Source of the DNA: CAZZBK01 sp964387325
GTDB lineage: Bacteria; Planctomycetota; Planctomycetia; Pirellulales; PNKZ01
Direction of reading: 5' to 3'
Length of the DNA: 46,258 bases
Assembly (NCBI GenBank): GCA_964387325.1
Contig: CAYLYE010000013.1
Span: 1 to 46,258 of the forward strand
Below are positions 28,570 through 37,371 of the stretch, in pieces. The notes under the pieces were generated by a model. The model had not been told where the DNA came from. It searched no databases and saw nothing but the letters and a program-made list of their open reading frames with translations. Each line of letters begins with the position of its first letter. Position 1 is the stretch's first letter. The translations under genes were made by a program, and so were the position numbers.

Positions 28570-28621
28570 AACCTCAACTCGAAGTGCTCGAATCTCTCCA
28601 TGTCGAAAGGTGTTTGTTCGC

Positions 28622-31102
28622 ATGGGCCAGGAAATCACCAACACTCGGTTCCGCTATTACGATTTCCATCGCTACGAACGACATCTTAAAGCAGAGATGG
28701 AGTTGCTGTACGATTGGTTCCGCACCGCTCGCTTCTCACGAAGGCGGGCCGTCGCGGGATTGGAACTGGAGGCGTGGTTGGTCGATGCCGACGGCCACCC
28801 CACGCCCTGGAATCAGCAAGTCATTGCCGCCACGCGATCAGCAGATGTTGTTCCTGAATTGTCTCGTTACAACGTCGAATTTAATGTCGCGCCGCGAGCG
28901 ATTGCCGGCGCCGGGTTGTCTGAACTTGCGGCCGAGTTGGGTACGACTTGGGATCGATGCGACGCCTCGGCTCGTGAACTCGGCACGTCGTTGGTCGCCA
29001 TCGGCGTGCTGCCCACGCTTTCCGATGCACAACTGTCGCTCAAGAACATGTCGAAGCTGCATCGGTATCATGCGCTGAATGAGCAGGTGTTAAGGCTTCG
29101 GCAAGGACGGCCCATTCGGTTGTCGCTTGCGGGTCGAGATCGACTGGAGAGTGAGCATCGCGATGTCATGCTCGAGGCGGCCACGACCTCGTTCCAGCTT
29201 CATCTCCAGGTTCCTTTGGATGCGTCGGTTCGCAACTACAACGCGGCGATGATCGCCTCGGCGCCATTGGTTGCCGTGGCGAGCAATTCTCCGTTTCTCT
29301 TTGGTCGTCAGCTGTGGGAGGAAACTCGCATCCCGCTCTTCGAGCAAGCAGTCGATGTCGGTGGCCAGCGACTACCACGCGTGTCGTTTGGCTCCGGATA
29401 CGCGAGTGAAAGTTTGGCTGAAGTGTTCGCCGAGAATGTCGAGCATTTCCCCGTTCTACTCCCCTTGGCATTAGACAACCCTTCGGATCGGTTGGCACAC
29501 CTTCGATTATTAAATGGAACCATCTGGCGCTGGAATCGGCCGTTGATCGGATTCGATGAAGACGGCACGCCTCACTTGCGCATCGAACATCGGGTGATGG
29601 CGGCTGGACCGACGCTCAGAGATATGACGGCCAACATGGCCTTATTTTACGGACTGTGCGAAAGTCTAGCCGTGGCGCAAGTGGCGCCGGAATCTCGGCT
29701 TCCCTTTGCTGCAACTCGCGACAACTTCTACCGTGCCGCTCGCGATGGATTGAATTGCGAGGTGCAATGGCTCCAAGGTCGCATGGTTCCGTTGCGATCG
29801 TTATTGCTCGACGAGTTGCTCGGTTTAGCTGCCGAAGGATTGCAGCGCCTGCAAGTTTCTCCCACGCTCATTGCAGAATGGCTTGCCCTGATTGAAGCTC
29901 GCACTCGATCAGGCCAGACCGGAGCCGTCTGGCAGCGCAGATTTGTTGAACGGCACGGCAACGACTTTGCCGCATTAACCATCGCCTACCGCGAGCGGCA
30001 GCGATCGGGCGACCCGGTCCATACTTGGTCTTTGAGCCACGAAAACCATCGTACTCACTCCGGTGATCGACGTTCAGAGCTTCGGATCATGGATCATCTT
30101 CCGGATGACGTGCTCGCGGCTGACGCTCAAGAATTGTTTGCCAGCTTGGGTGGTCCGACCCTATTTCACTTAGCAGGACGGCGTCAGCCAGCCTTGTTTG
30201 TCTCGGTACTGTTGCATGGCAACGAAGATGTCGGCTGGCGGGCGATACAATCATTGCTGCACAAGCATCAAGGTCGACCGTTACCGAGGGCGTTATCACT
30301 GTTGATTGGCAATGTCGAAGCTGCCCAATCCAATGTTCGACATCGACCCGACCAGCCAGACTTTAATCGTGTCTGGCCCGGCTCGGAACTCGATGACACG
30401 CCCACGCATGCCGTGATGCGTCACGTCGTAGACCAACTGCGAGAGCGAGGTGTCTTTGCCAGCGTCGACTTACACAATAATACGGGCTGGAATCCGCATT
30501 ACGCGTGTGTCACTCGACTCGATCCTCAGCATCTGCAGTTGGCAGCTCTGTTCAGCCGCACGGCTGTCTACTTTCAGCGTCCACGCGGAGTGCAAACGAT
30601 GGCGTTCGCAGACTTTACTCCTGCCGTGACGTGCGAGTGCGGCAAGGTTGGCGATGAATCGGGTGTCCGTCGGGCGGCCGAGTTTCTCGAAGCCTGCCTG
30701 CATTTGTCCGAATTCCCATCACACCCGCCCGAACTGAACGATCTACACCTATTTCAATCGATTGCCACGCTCACGATTCCAACTCGTGTGAAGTTCCAGT
30801 TTGCTGGAAGTAACCACGCAGGGAACGATATGGAAAGTCATTTGACCCTGCGTGGCGATCTCGAGCAGCTCAACTTTCAGGAGCTTGCGGTGGGCACGTG
30901 CTTGGGATGGACAAACAATCAGACTTCGACGCCCATTCATGTGACGGATGAGGTGGGGCGACTGGTCACCGACGAGTATTTGCAAGTCGACAATGGAGAA
31001 GTTCGTTTAAGACAAGGGGTGATCCCCGCAATGCTCACGCAGAATTGCGAGGTCATTCGCCAGGACTGCCTGGGTTATCTAATGAACAGATGGGGTACTT
31101 AA
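28622..31102 (+). CDS. Fusion of a GCS2-type amidoligase and an AstE-like M14 amidohydrolase
   Basis: The ATG at 28622 (MGQEITNTRF) gives 826 residues and agrees with the start seen in stand-alone relatives; a GTG 12 nt upstream is also in frame. Residues ~1-470 are a glutamate-cysteine-ligase-type (GCS2) carboxylate-amine ligase: AVAGLELEAWLVDADG, VVPELSRYNVEFNVAPR, RDVMLEAATTSFQLHLQVP and ASNSPFLFGRQLWEETRIPL. Residues ~510-826 are a succinylglutamate-desuccinylase/aspartoacylase-like M14 domain: VLLHGNEDVGW (zinc ligands His532, Glu535), SVDLHNNTGWNPH (His618) and VTCECGKVGD (catalytic-type Glu672). The two activities make and break amide bonds, and elsewhere they are usually encoded by separate neighbouring genes, often with a RimK-like ATP-grasp enzyme. 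No ATP-grasp gene is visible here. The substrate is unknown. Confidence 0.85.
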   Translation: MGQEITNTRFRYYDFHRYERHLKAEMELLYDWFRTARFSRRRAVAGLELEAWLVDADGHPTPWNQQVIAATRSADVVPELSRYNVEFNVAPRAIAGAGLSELAAELGTTWDRCDASARELGTSLVAIGVLPTLSDAQLSLKNMSKLHRYHALNEQVLRLRQGRPIRLSLAGRDRLESEHRDVMLEAATTSFQLHLQVPLDASVRNYNAAMIASAPLVAVASNSPFLFGRQLWEETRIPLFEQAVDVGGQRLPRVSFGSGYASESLAEVFAENVEHFPVLLPLALDNPSDRLAHLRLLNGTIWRWNRPLIGFDEDGTPHLRIEHRVMAAGPTLRDMTANMALFYGLCESLAVAQVAPESRLPFAATRDNFYRAARDGLNCEVQWLQGRMVPLRSLLLDELLGLAAEGLQRLQVSPTLIAEWLALIEARTRSGQTGAVWQRRFVERHGNDFAALTIAYRERQRSGDPVHTWSLSHENHRTHSGDRRSELRIMDHLPDDVLAADAQELFASLGGPTLFHLAGRRQPALFVSVLLHGNEDVGWRAIQSLLHKHQGRPLPRALSLLIGNVEAAQSNVRHRPDQPDFNRVWPGSELDDTPTHAVMRHVVDQLRERGVFASVDLHNNTGWNPHYACVTRLDPQHLQLAALFSRTAVYFQRPRGVQTMAFADFTPAVTCECGKVGDESGVRRAAEFLEACLHLSEFPSHPPELNDLHLFQSIATLTIPTRVKFQFAGSNHAGNDMESHLTLRGDLEQLNFQELAVGTCLGWTNNQTSTPIHVTDEVGRLVTDEYLQVDNGEVRLRQGVIPAMLTQNCEVIRQDCLGYLMNRWGT

Positions 31103-31103
31103 T

Positions 31104-31206
31104 GAAGCGTGCGCAACGCATGGGCCTAGGCGAGCAACGGGAAGCCGGGTTCAATCGGGCTTCCACTGGTCGCCCCGGTTCATTAACCGCGCAGTCGTCG
31201 ATAAGA
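31104..31206 (-). repeat. Dispersed ~105-nt intergenic repeat, copy E
   Basis: On the minus strand it reads CGACGACTGCGCGGTTAAT, CCGGGGCGACCAGTGGAAG and GGCTTCCCGTTGCTCGCC. It starts 2 nt after the fusion gene's stop and lies between convergent genes. It can form a strong hairpin (GGAAGCC paired with GGCTTCC, enclosed by GGCGA/TCGCC), so it may also act as a bidirectional terminator. Confidence 0.9.
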
Positions 31207-31274
31207 GTACTGCAAATAGCCTTCAAAGATGAGCGAGGCTTGATCTTGTTTCGGCCCGAGCGAGAGGCGGGCGG

Positions 31275-31973
31275 TCACTCATCCACGAGCCGGTAACCAA
31301 CCCCCAATTCGGTCAATAAATACCTTGGTCGCGCGGGGTCGAGCTCGATCTTGCGCCGCAATTGCCCCAAATAGACTCGCAAATACTGATTCTCAGCGGC
31401 ACAGTCGGGGCCCCAGACCTCGTTGAGCAGTTGTCGATGCGTAATCACCTTACCGGCATGTTGGATCAGTGTTGTCAGCAACCGGTACTCCGTGGGGGTG
31501 AGGTGAATTTCCGCGTCGCCGACATGCACTCGCCGATGCGCTAGGTCGACGCTTAGCTCGCCGACGGTGAACACCGGCTCGCCTCGGCTTGAGCCCGAGG
31601 TGGCGGCATGTCGCAAGGCCACGCGAACCCGTGCGAGCAATTCGCCGATGCCAAATGGTTTCGTAAGATAATCGTCGGCCCCATAGTCAAGCGCCGCAAT
31701 TTTGTCAGCCTCACGGCCTCGCGCCGACAAGACAATGATTGGCACATGCGACCACTCACGCAACTGACGAATGACTTGCAAGCCATCGATGTCGGGCAAC
31801 CCAAGATCAAGAATCAACAGGTCGGGCGGTTCCTTGACCGCCATTTGCACGCCCTCCTGGGCGGTCCCCGCTTCGCTCAGTCGATAGCCGTGCGACTCGA
31901 GCGAGATGCGGAGAAACTTCCGGATCGGCAGCTCATCTTCGATGACCAGAATATGTGCCGCGGTGGATGTCAT
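31275..31973 (-). CDS. kdpE: KdpE response regulator
   Basis: The protein has 232 residues and is an OmpR-type regulator. The receiver domain has the acidic pair IEDE (residues 11-14), the phospho-acceptor Asp56 in LLILDLGLPDIDG, and the Lys of DDYLTKPFGIGELL. The winged-helix output domain shows IHLTPTEYRLLTTLIQHAGKVITHRQLL, then VYLGQLRRKIELDP and LLTELGVGYRLVDE. KdpE is phosphorylated by KdpD and activates the kdp promoter when potassium is low. Its ATG overlaps the TGA of kdpD by 4 nt, so the two are translationally coupled. It ends the operon. Confidence 0.97.
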   Translation of the reverse strand: MTSTAAHILVIEDELPIRKFLRISLESHGYRLSEAGTAQEGVQMAVKEPPDLLILDLGLPDIDGLQVIRQLREWSHVPIIVLSARGREADKIAALDYGADDYLTKPFGIGELLARVRVALRHAATSGSSRGEPVFTVGELSVDLAHRRVHVGDAEIHLTPTEYRLLTTLIQHAGKVITHRQLLNEVWGPDCAAENQYLRVYLGQLRRKIELDPARPRYLLTELGVGYRLVDE

Positions 31974-34666
31974 ACGGTCGATGCATGGGTGACGGGAAAG
32001 GCTTGGCGTTCTTCGACCGACAACGGCAGCGAAAAGCGAAACACGGCGCCACCATTGTGACGATTCTCGGCCCAGATTTTGCCGCCATGTAGACTAACAA
32101 CGCCACGACAAATGGCCAACCCAATGCCACTGCCGGCTCGGCTATGTCCTTCGGCCCGATAAAACTTCTCGAAGATGCGTTGTTCGGCTCCTGCGGGAAT
32201 ACCGATTCCGCAGTCAGCAATGGCGACGACCAGGGCGTCTCCTTGCTGCGTGACACTCAATTCGATCGGTGAGTCAGCCGGGGAGAATTTGAGTGCATTG
32301 TCGAGTAAGTTAACCAGCACTTGCTGGATCAATAGGCTATCGATTGGCACCGGCGGAAGGTCGCCGGGAAGATGAGTCTGTACCGGATGATCGCGCGACT
32401 GACGCTCGAGTCGTTTCAGCACGACACCGATCACCTCGTCGATCGGTTGCAATTCACGTTTGAGCACGATCGAGCCTGCTTCGAGCCGCGAGAGATCGAG
32501 CAGGTTGGCCACGAGACGATGCAAGCGGTCCGCTTCGTCGAGAATCGATTCGGATAAATCTTGGCGCGCCGAGGCCGCGAGTTGGCCGCTCCCCGTGACG
32601 AGCATGCTCGCCGCGCCGGTGATGGTTGCCAGCGGCGTGCGCAAGTCGTGCGAGACGGCGCTCAGCAGCGAGTTGCGTAACCGCTCGGTTTCCATCTGCA
32701 AGCGAATGTGCTCGGCTTGCAAGGCGAGCGAGCAGCGTTCGATCGCGCCGGCAATTTGGCTGGCAAAGGCTTCGAGCAATTGAATCTGATCGGTGAGCAG
32801 TCGCGTTTCATCATGCAAGGAGCGGGCCCCGAGCACTCCCACGACACCGCCGATGACGAGCAGCGGCAGATAGGTCCCTTCGCCGCCTGGAAGCGTGTCG
32901 GTGCCTCGCCCCGCGCTGTGACGATGTTCATATACCCACCGGATGACCCCATCGTCTTTCGCCGGCGGCTGCGAATCGGGGGCGGGATCGGCGCTCACGA
33001 AGCGGCCATCTGCGGTCGGCACAACGACCCAAATCTCCGACTCGATCGCCGCGCGGACAATCCGCCGCGCGGACTGCGCTATCGCTTCGCGCGTCGGCAG
33101 CGAAGTCAGCTCGCGACTCAACTCATAAAGGGCCGCGGTGCGGCGCTCGCGACGGCGAATCGCCTCGGTTTGCCAATGAATACGGCTGGCAAGCTCGCTC
33201 ACGACGAGCCCTGTGACGAGCATCACCACAAAGGTGAACAAGTATTGCGTGTCTGAAACGGCAAACGATCCATACGGAGGGATGAACAGAAAATCGAACA
33301 CCGCCACGCTAAGCAGCGAGGCCAGCACGGACGGTCCGCGCCCCAGGCACAAAGCCACGGCCACGACGCAAGCCAAATAGATCATGACCAAATTCGGGGC
33401 GGTCAGGAATTGGAACAAGACGAACGCGAACAAGCTCGCGAGTCCCACGGCCAGGCAGGCCCACAAGTAGGGTGGATATGACCACTCAACAGCTTGCTCC
33501 TGGCTTTGTGGCCGGCATGGTTCCTTATCATCGCCGCTGATCACGTAGATGTCGATGTCTCCGCATCGTCGAATGAGCTCGTAAACGTACGCGCCGCGCA
33601 GCCAGTCTTGCCACCGGCCATGCTGAGGCTTCCCGACGACGATCTTGGTGATGTTATGATCGACGCCGAACTGCAAGACCGCGTCGGCAAACGAGGGGCC
33701 CGCGACCGTTGTTACAGTGGCACCCAGCTCTTCGGCCAAGCGTAGATTCTGTTCGAGACGCTCGATCTCGGCCTGACTGGCAGGTCGCGCATGCTCGATT
33801 TCAACATGCAACGCCACCCACGGTGCTCGCAAGCCTGAAGCCAGCCGTTTGGCGGCGCGCACCAATCGAGCCGACAACGGACTCGCCCCCACACACACAA
33901 GCAGTCGCTCGGTCGTGGGCCAAATCTTGAGAACGTCGTTTTCTTTGCGATAGTCGAGGGCTTGTTCACCGACACGCTCGGCCGTTTTACGCAACGATAG
34001 CTCGCGTAGCGCGATCAGATTTCCTTTACGAAAGAAATTCTCAATCGCGCGACGGGCTTGGTCCGGCAGGTAGACCTTGCCTTCGCTGAGCCGTTCGATC
34101 AAGTCATCTGGAGCGATGTCGACCAACTCGACTTCGTCGGCCTGCTCGAAGACTTGATCCGGTACTGTCTCGCGAACCGGAATTGTCGTCACCTGCGCGA
34201 CGACATCATTCAGGCTGTCGAGATGTTGCACGTTGAGCGTCGTGTAAACGTCGATGCCCGCGAGGCAAAGCTGCTCGACGTCTTGCCAACGCTTTGCGTG
34301 AGTTGAGCCCGGCGCATTGGTATGCGCCAGTTCGTCGACTAACAGCAGCTGGGGTTTACGCGCCAAGGCCGCTTCGAGATCAAACTCGAGCAGTGTGTGC
34401 CCATGATACTGGACTTCGCGCCGCGGTAACACGTCGAGCCCCAACACCAAGGCCTGCGTGTCGGGTCGGACATGCGGCTCGACATAGCCGACGACGACAT
34501 CAATTCCTTCCTTGGCTTGGTGTCGGCCGGCTTCGAGCATGGCGTAGGTCTTACCCACCCCGGGCGCCATACCGAAGAAGATCTTCAGCTTGCCGCGCGC
34601 CGCTTTGGCTTCTTCCGCTTGAACACGGGCAAGCAATTCATCGGGATTCGGACGATCATCGGTCAT
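31970..34666 (-). CDS. kdpD: KdpD sensor histidine kinase
   Basis: The protein has 898 residues, the usual full length. The N-terminal KdpD domain has a Walker A (FFGMAPGVGKTYAML) and a Walker B-like LLLVDELAHTNAPGS. A USP-like domain follows (ERLLVCVGASPLSARLVRA, then IVVGKPQHGRWQDWL). The membrane section has four helices between about residues 400 and 500 (YLWACLAVGLASLFAFVLF, LVMIYLACVVAVALCLG, SVLASLLSVAVFDFLFI, FTFVVMLVTGLVV). A GAF-like region precedes the kinase core: phospho-accepting His673 in SAVSHDLRTPLATI, N-box LLDNALKFSP, and G-boxes DCGIGIP and GSGIGLAI. It senses potassium supply and phosphorylates KdpE. Confidence 0.97.
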   Translation of the reverse strand: MTDDRPNPDELLARVQAEEAKAARGKLKIFFGMAPGVGKTYAMLEAGRHQAKEGIDVVVGYVEPHVRPDTQALVLGLDVLPRREVQYHGHTLLEFDLEAALARKPQLLLVDELAHTNAPGSTHAKRWQDVEQLCLAGIDVYTTLNVQHLDSLNDVVAQVTTIPVRETVPDQVFEQADEVELVDIAPDDLIERLSEGKVYLPDQARRAIENFFRKGNLIALRELSLRKTAERVGEQALDYRKENDVLKIWPTTERLLVCVGASPLSARLVRAAKRLASGLRAPWVALHVEIEHARPASQAEIERLEQNLRLAEELGATVTTVAGPSFADAVLQFGVDHNITKIVVGKPQHGRWQDWLRGAYVYELIRRCGDIDIYVISGDDKEPCRPQSQEQAVEWSYPPYLWACLAVGLASLFAFVLFQFLTAPNLVMIYLACVVAVALCLGRGPSVLASLLSVAVFDFLFIPPYGSFAVSDTQYLFTFVVMLVTGLVVSELASRIHWQTEAIRRRERRTAALYELSRELTSLPTREAIAQSARRIVRAAIESEIWVVVPTADGRFVSADPAPDSQPPAKDDGVIRWVYEHRHSAGRGTDTLPGGEGTYLPLLVIGGVVGVLGARSLHDETRLLTDQIQLLEAFASQIAGAIERCSLALQAEHIRLQMETERLRNSLLSAVSHDLRTPLATITGAASMLVTGSGQLAASARQDLSESILDEADRLHRLVANLLDLSRLEAGSIVLKRELQPIDEVIGVVLKRLERQSRDHPVQTHLPGDLPPVPIDSLLIQQVLVNLLDNALKFSPADSPIELSVTQQGDALVVAIADCGIGIPAGAEQRIFEKFYRAEGHSRAGSGIGLAICRGVVSLHGGKIWAENRHNGGAVFRFSLPLSVEERQAFPVTHASTV

Positions 34667-34691
34667 GCCAAACGCCTGCGAGGGGCTACGA

Positions 34692-35264
34692 TCACTTCAT
34701 CTTATCCAGTTCCAGGTTGAGTTGCAGCACGTGGACGCGTGCCGCGCCGAACAACCCAAGATACGGAGGCTCGGTGTGCTTGGCGATCAATTCGCGCACC
34801 TTAGCTTCGCTCAACTGGCGAACGTGGGCAACACGCCGTGCTTGATAATACGCCGCAGCTGGGCTGATATGCGGGTCGAGACCGCTGGCCGAAGTGGTCA
34901 CCCAATCGATCGGCACGGCATCCGTCTGTTGTGGATCTGCGGCGCGCAATGCCTCAACGCGTACGCGCACGGCATCGAACAACGCGGGGTTGGTCGGCGC
35001 GAGATTCGAGCCACTCCCGCCCAGTGCATTATACGGGACCGGAGCGGTTGACGAAGGCCGCCCCCAGAAATGCCCGGGCTCGCTGAACGGCTGCCCAATC
35101 AGGCTCGACGCGATCGCATGACCGTCGCGTTCGATGATGCTGCCATGGGCTGCTTGTGGAAACAACAGCTGCGCAGTCAACGTGACCACGTAAGGGTAAA
35201 TGACTCCGGTCACGGCGCTAAGCAACAGAAAGAGAATACAAGCCGGACGCAAAATGCTGAGCAT
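34692..35264 (-). CDS. kdpC: KdpC subunit of the potassium-transporting ATPase
   Basis: The protein has 190 residues. One N-terminal membrane helix (CILFLLLSAVTGVIYPYVV) is followed by a periplasmic domain with the family motifs GSIIERDG, GSSLIGQPF (as ASSLIGQPFSEPGHFWGRPS), GGSGSNLAPTNPAL and DWVTTSASGLDPHISPAAA, ending in LGLFGAARVHVLQLNLELD. KdpC stabilises the KdpA-KdpB complex and increases its potassium and ATP affinity. It lies 10 nt after kdpB and has an AAGGA 8 nt before its ATG. Confidence 0.97.
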   Translation of the reverse strand: MLSILRPACILFLLLSAVTGVIYPYVVTLTAQLLFPQAAHGSIIERDGHAIASSLIGQPFSEPGHFWGRPSSTAPVPYNALGGSGSNLAPTNPALFDAVRVRVEALRAADPQQTDAVPIDWVTTSASGLDPHISPAAAYYQARRVAHVRQLSEAKVRELIAKHTEPPYLGLFGAARVHVLQLNLELDKMK

Positions 35265-35274
35265 GATTGGTTCC

Positions 35275-37344
35275 TTATGTCAGATGCAGCGCATCCAGGG
35301 CGAGATCGATTAGTTTGATGCCGATAAACGGCACGACGAGACCGCCAAGCCCATAGACGAGCAAATTATTTCGCAGCAACGCCGCTGCGCCGACCGAGCG
35401 ATACCGCACTCCACGCAAGGCCAGCGGAATCAGGCACACGATAATGAGCGCGTTAAAGATCACGGCCGAAAGAATGGCGCTATTGGGCGAGGCCAGACGC
35501 ATCAGATTGAGGCGGCTCAGCTCCGGATACATCGACACGAACGCGGCCGGAATGATCGCAAAATATTTCGACACATCATTGGCGATGCTGAAGGTGGTCA
35601 GCGCGCCGCGTGTCATCAGCAGTTGCTTGCCGATCTCGACAATCTCGATCAGCTTGGTGGGATTAGAGTCGAGGTCGACCATATTGCCCGCCTCTTTGGC
35701 GGCTTGGGTGCCGCTGTTCATGGCGACCGCCACATCGGCTTGAGCAAGCGCGGGCGAATCGTTCGTGCCATCGCCGGCCATCGCGACGAGCCGGCCGCTC
35801 GATTGATACTCGCGAATCAACTTGAGCTTCGCCTCGGGGGTTGCCTGGGCAAGAAAGTCGTCGACGCCGGCTTCCGCCGAGATCGCCGCGGCCGTGAGCG
35901 GGTTGTCCCCCGTGATCATCACGGTTTTAATGCCCATCTGTCGCAGTTGGGCGAACCGTTCACGAATGCCACCTTTGACAATATCCTTCAGATAGATTGC
36001 CCCCAGGGGTCGATTCCCTTCGGCGACCACCAGCGGCGTACCCCCTTGCTTTGCAATCTGATCCACCGTTTCACGCAGCGCGTTGGGGAACTCGCCTTGC
36101 CGCTCGCGAACGTAAGCCGCGACGGCATCCACGGCCCCTTTGCGATACTGTCGCCCCTCTAAGTTGACGCCGCTCATGCGCGTTTGTGCCGTGAAGGGAA
36201 TGAACTCGGCCCGTAAATCATGCAGGTCGCGGCCGCGCAATGCGTACTTCTCTTTAGCCAACACGACAATACTTCGCCCCTCGGGCGTTTCGTCCGCCAG
36301 CGACGACAGTTGCGCCGCGTTCACAAGCTGTTCGATCGAGACGTTGGGAGCCGTGATGAACTCGACGGCTTGGCGGTTCCCCAGCGTGATCGTGCCGGTC
36401 TTGTCGAGCAACAACACATCGACATCGCCCGCCGCCTCGACGGCCCGGCCTGAGGTCGCGATCACGTTGGCTTGAATCATCCGATCCATGCCGGCGATGC
36501 CGATGGCCGAGAGCAGCCCACCGATCGTGGTGGGAATCAGACACACCAACAGTGCCACGACAACCACCAACGTGATCGGCTCGCCACGCCCGGCCGCGGT
36601 GATGCTGAAATGAGAAAAAGGGACGAGCGTGGCACACGCCAGCAGAAAGACGATCGTCATGGCCGCAAGCAGAATATCCAGGGCGATCTCGTTTGGAGTT
36701 TTCTGTCGCTTAGAGCCCTCGACAAGTGCAATCATCCGATCGAGAAACGTCTCGCCCGGATTGGCTGCAATTCGCACAATTAGCCAATCCGAGAGGACAA
36801 GCGTGCCGCCGGTCACGCTGCTGCGATCGCCGCCGCTCTCGCGAATCACGGGTGCGCTCTCGCCCGTGATAGCGCTCTCGTTGACCGAGGCGATCCCTTC
36901 GAGCACTTCGCCGTCGGCAGGAATGTAATCGCCCGCCTCGACGATCACGACATCTCCTTTGCGCAACTGTAAGGCTGCGACCTTGGAATGCGGCGCATCA
37001 CGGCGTGGTTCGGCGAGACGCTTTGCAATGATATCGCGCCGCGCCTGTCGAAGCGAGTCGGCTTGCGCCTTGCCACGTCCCTCGGCCATCGCCTCGGCAA
37101 AGTTGGCGAACAACACCGTGAACCACAGCCAAAGCGCGATCGCCGAGATGAACGCGACCGACTCGCCGGTCGGATTCACGGCAGCCCGCACCGCCAATAA
37201 TGTCGTCAGCGCGCTGCCGATGTACACGGTGAACATGACCGGATTGCGCAATTGATGGCGAAAGCTGAGTTTTCTCAAGGCGTCGATGATCGCGCGACGT
37301 ATCATTTGCGTATCAAACAAAGGGCGCGGTTTGTTACTAGCCAT
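35275..37344 (-). CDS. kdpB: KdpB catalytic P-type ATPase subunit
   Basis: The protein has 689 residues. It shows the full P-type ATPase set: AITGESAPVI (actuator domain), DKTGTITLGN with phosphorylated Asp314, a nucleotide-binding domain with KGAVDAVAAY, MITGDNPLTAAAI, and AGDGTNDSPALAQADVAVAM. KdpB-specific membrane sequence is present (LTTFSIANDVSKYFAIIPAAF). KdpB couples ATP hydrolysis to potassium uptake through KdpA. The ATG has AGGAG 8 nt upstream and begins 27 nt after the kdpA stop. Confidence 0.98.
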   Translation of the reverse strand: MASNKPRPLFDTQMIRRAIIDALRKLSFRHQLRNPVMFTVYIGSALTTLLAVRAAVNPTGESVAFISAIALWLWFTVLFANFAEAMAEGRGKAQADSLRQARRDIIAKRLAEPRRDAPHSKVAALQLRKGDVVIVEAGDYIPADGEVLEGIASVNESAITGESAPVIRESGGDRSSVTGGTLVLSDWLIVRIAANPGETFLDRMIALVEGSKRQKTPNEIALDILLAAMTIVFLLACATLVPFSHFSITAAGRGEPITLVVVVALLVCLIPTTIGGLLSAIGIAGMDRMIQANVIATSGRAVEAAGDVDVLLLDKTGTITLGNRQAVEFITAPNVSIEQLVNAAQLSSLADETPEGRSIVVLAKEKYALRGRDLHDLRAEFIPFTAQTRMSGVNLEGRQYRKGAVDAVAAYVRERQGEFPNALRETVDQIAKQGGTPLVVAEGNRPLGAIYLKDIVKGGIRERFAQLRQMGIKTVMITGDNPLTAAAISAEAGVDDFLAQATPEAKLKLIREYQSSGRLVAMAGDGTNDSPALAQADVAVAMNSGTQAAKEAGNMVDLDSNPTKLIEIVEIGKQLLMTRGALTTFSIANDVSKYFAIIPAAFVSMYPELSRLNLMRLASPNSAILSAVIFNALIIVCLIPLALRGVRYRSVGAAALLRNNLLVYGLGGLVVPFIGIKLIDLALDALHLT

Positions 37345-37371
37345 CGGTGATGCTCCTGATCGCGCGATTCA

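Noticed and set aside
27630..31206. Dispersed repeats considered as integron attC sites after gene cassettes
   Set aside because: The orientation relative to the preceding gene is mixed, the core GTTRRRY/RYYYAAC boxes are not found, and no integrase is present.
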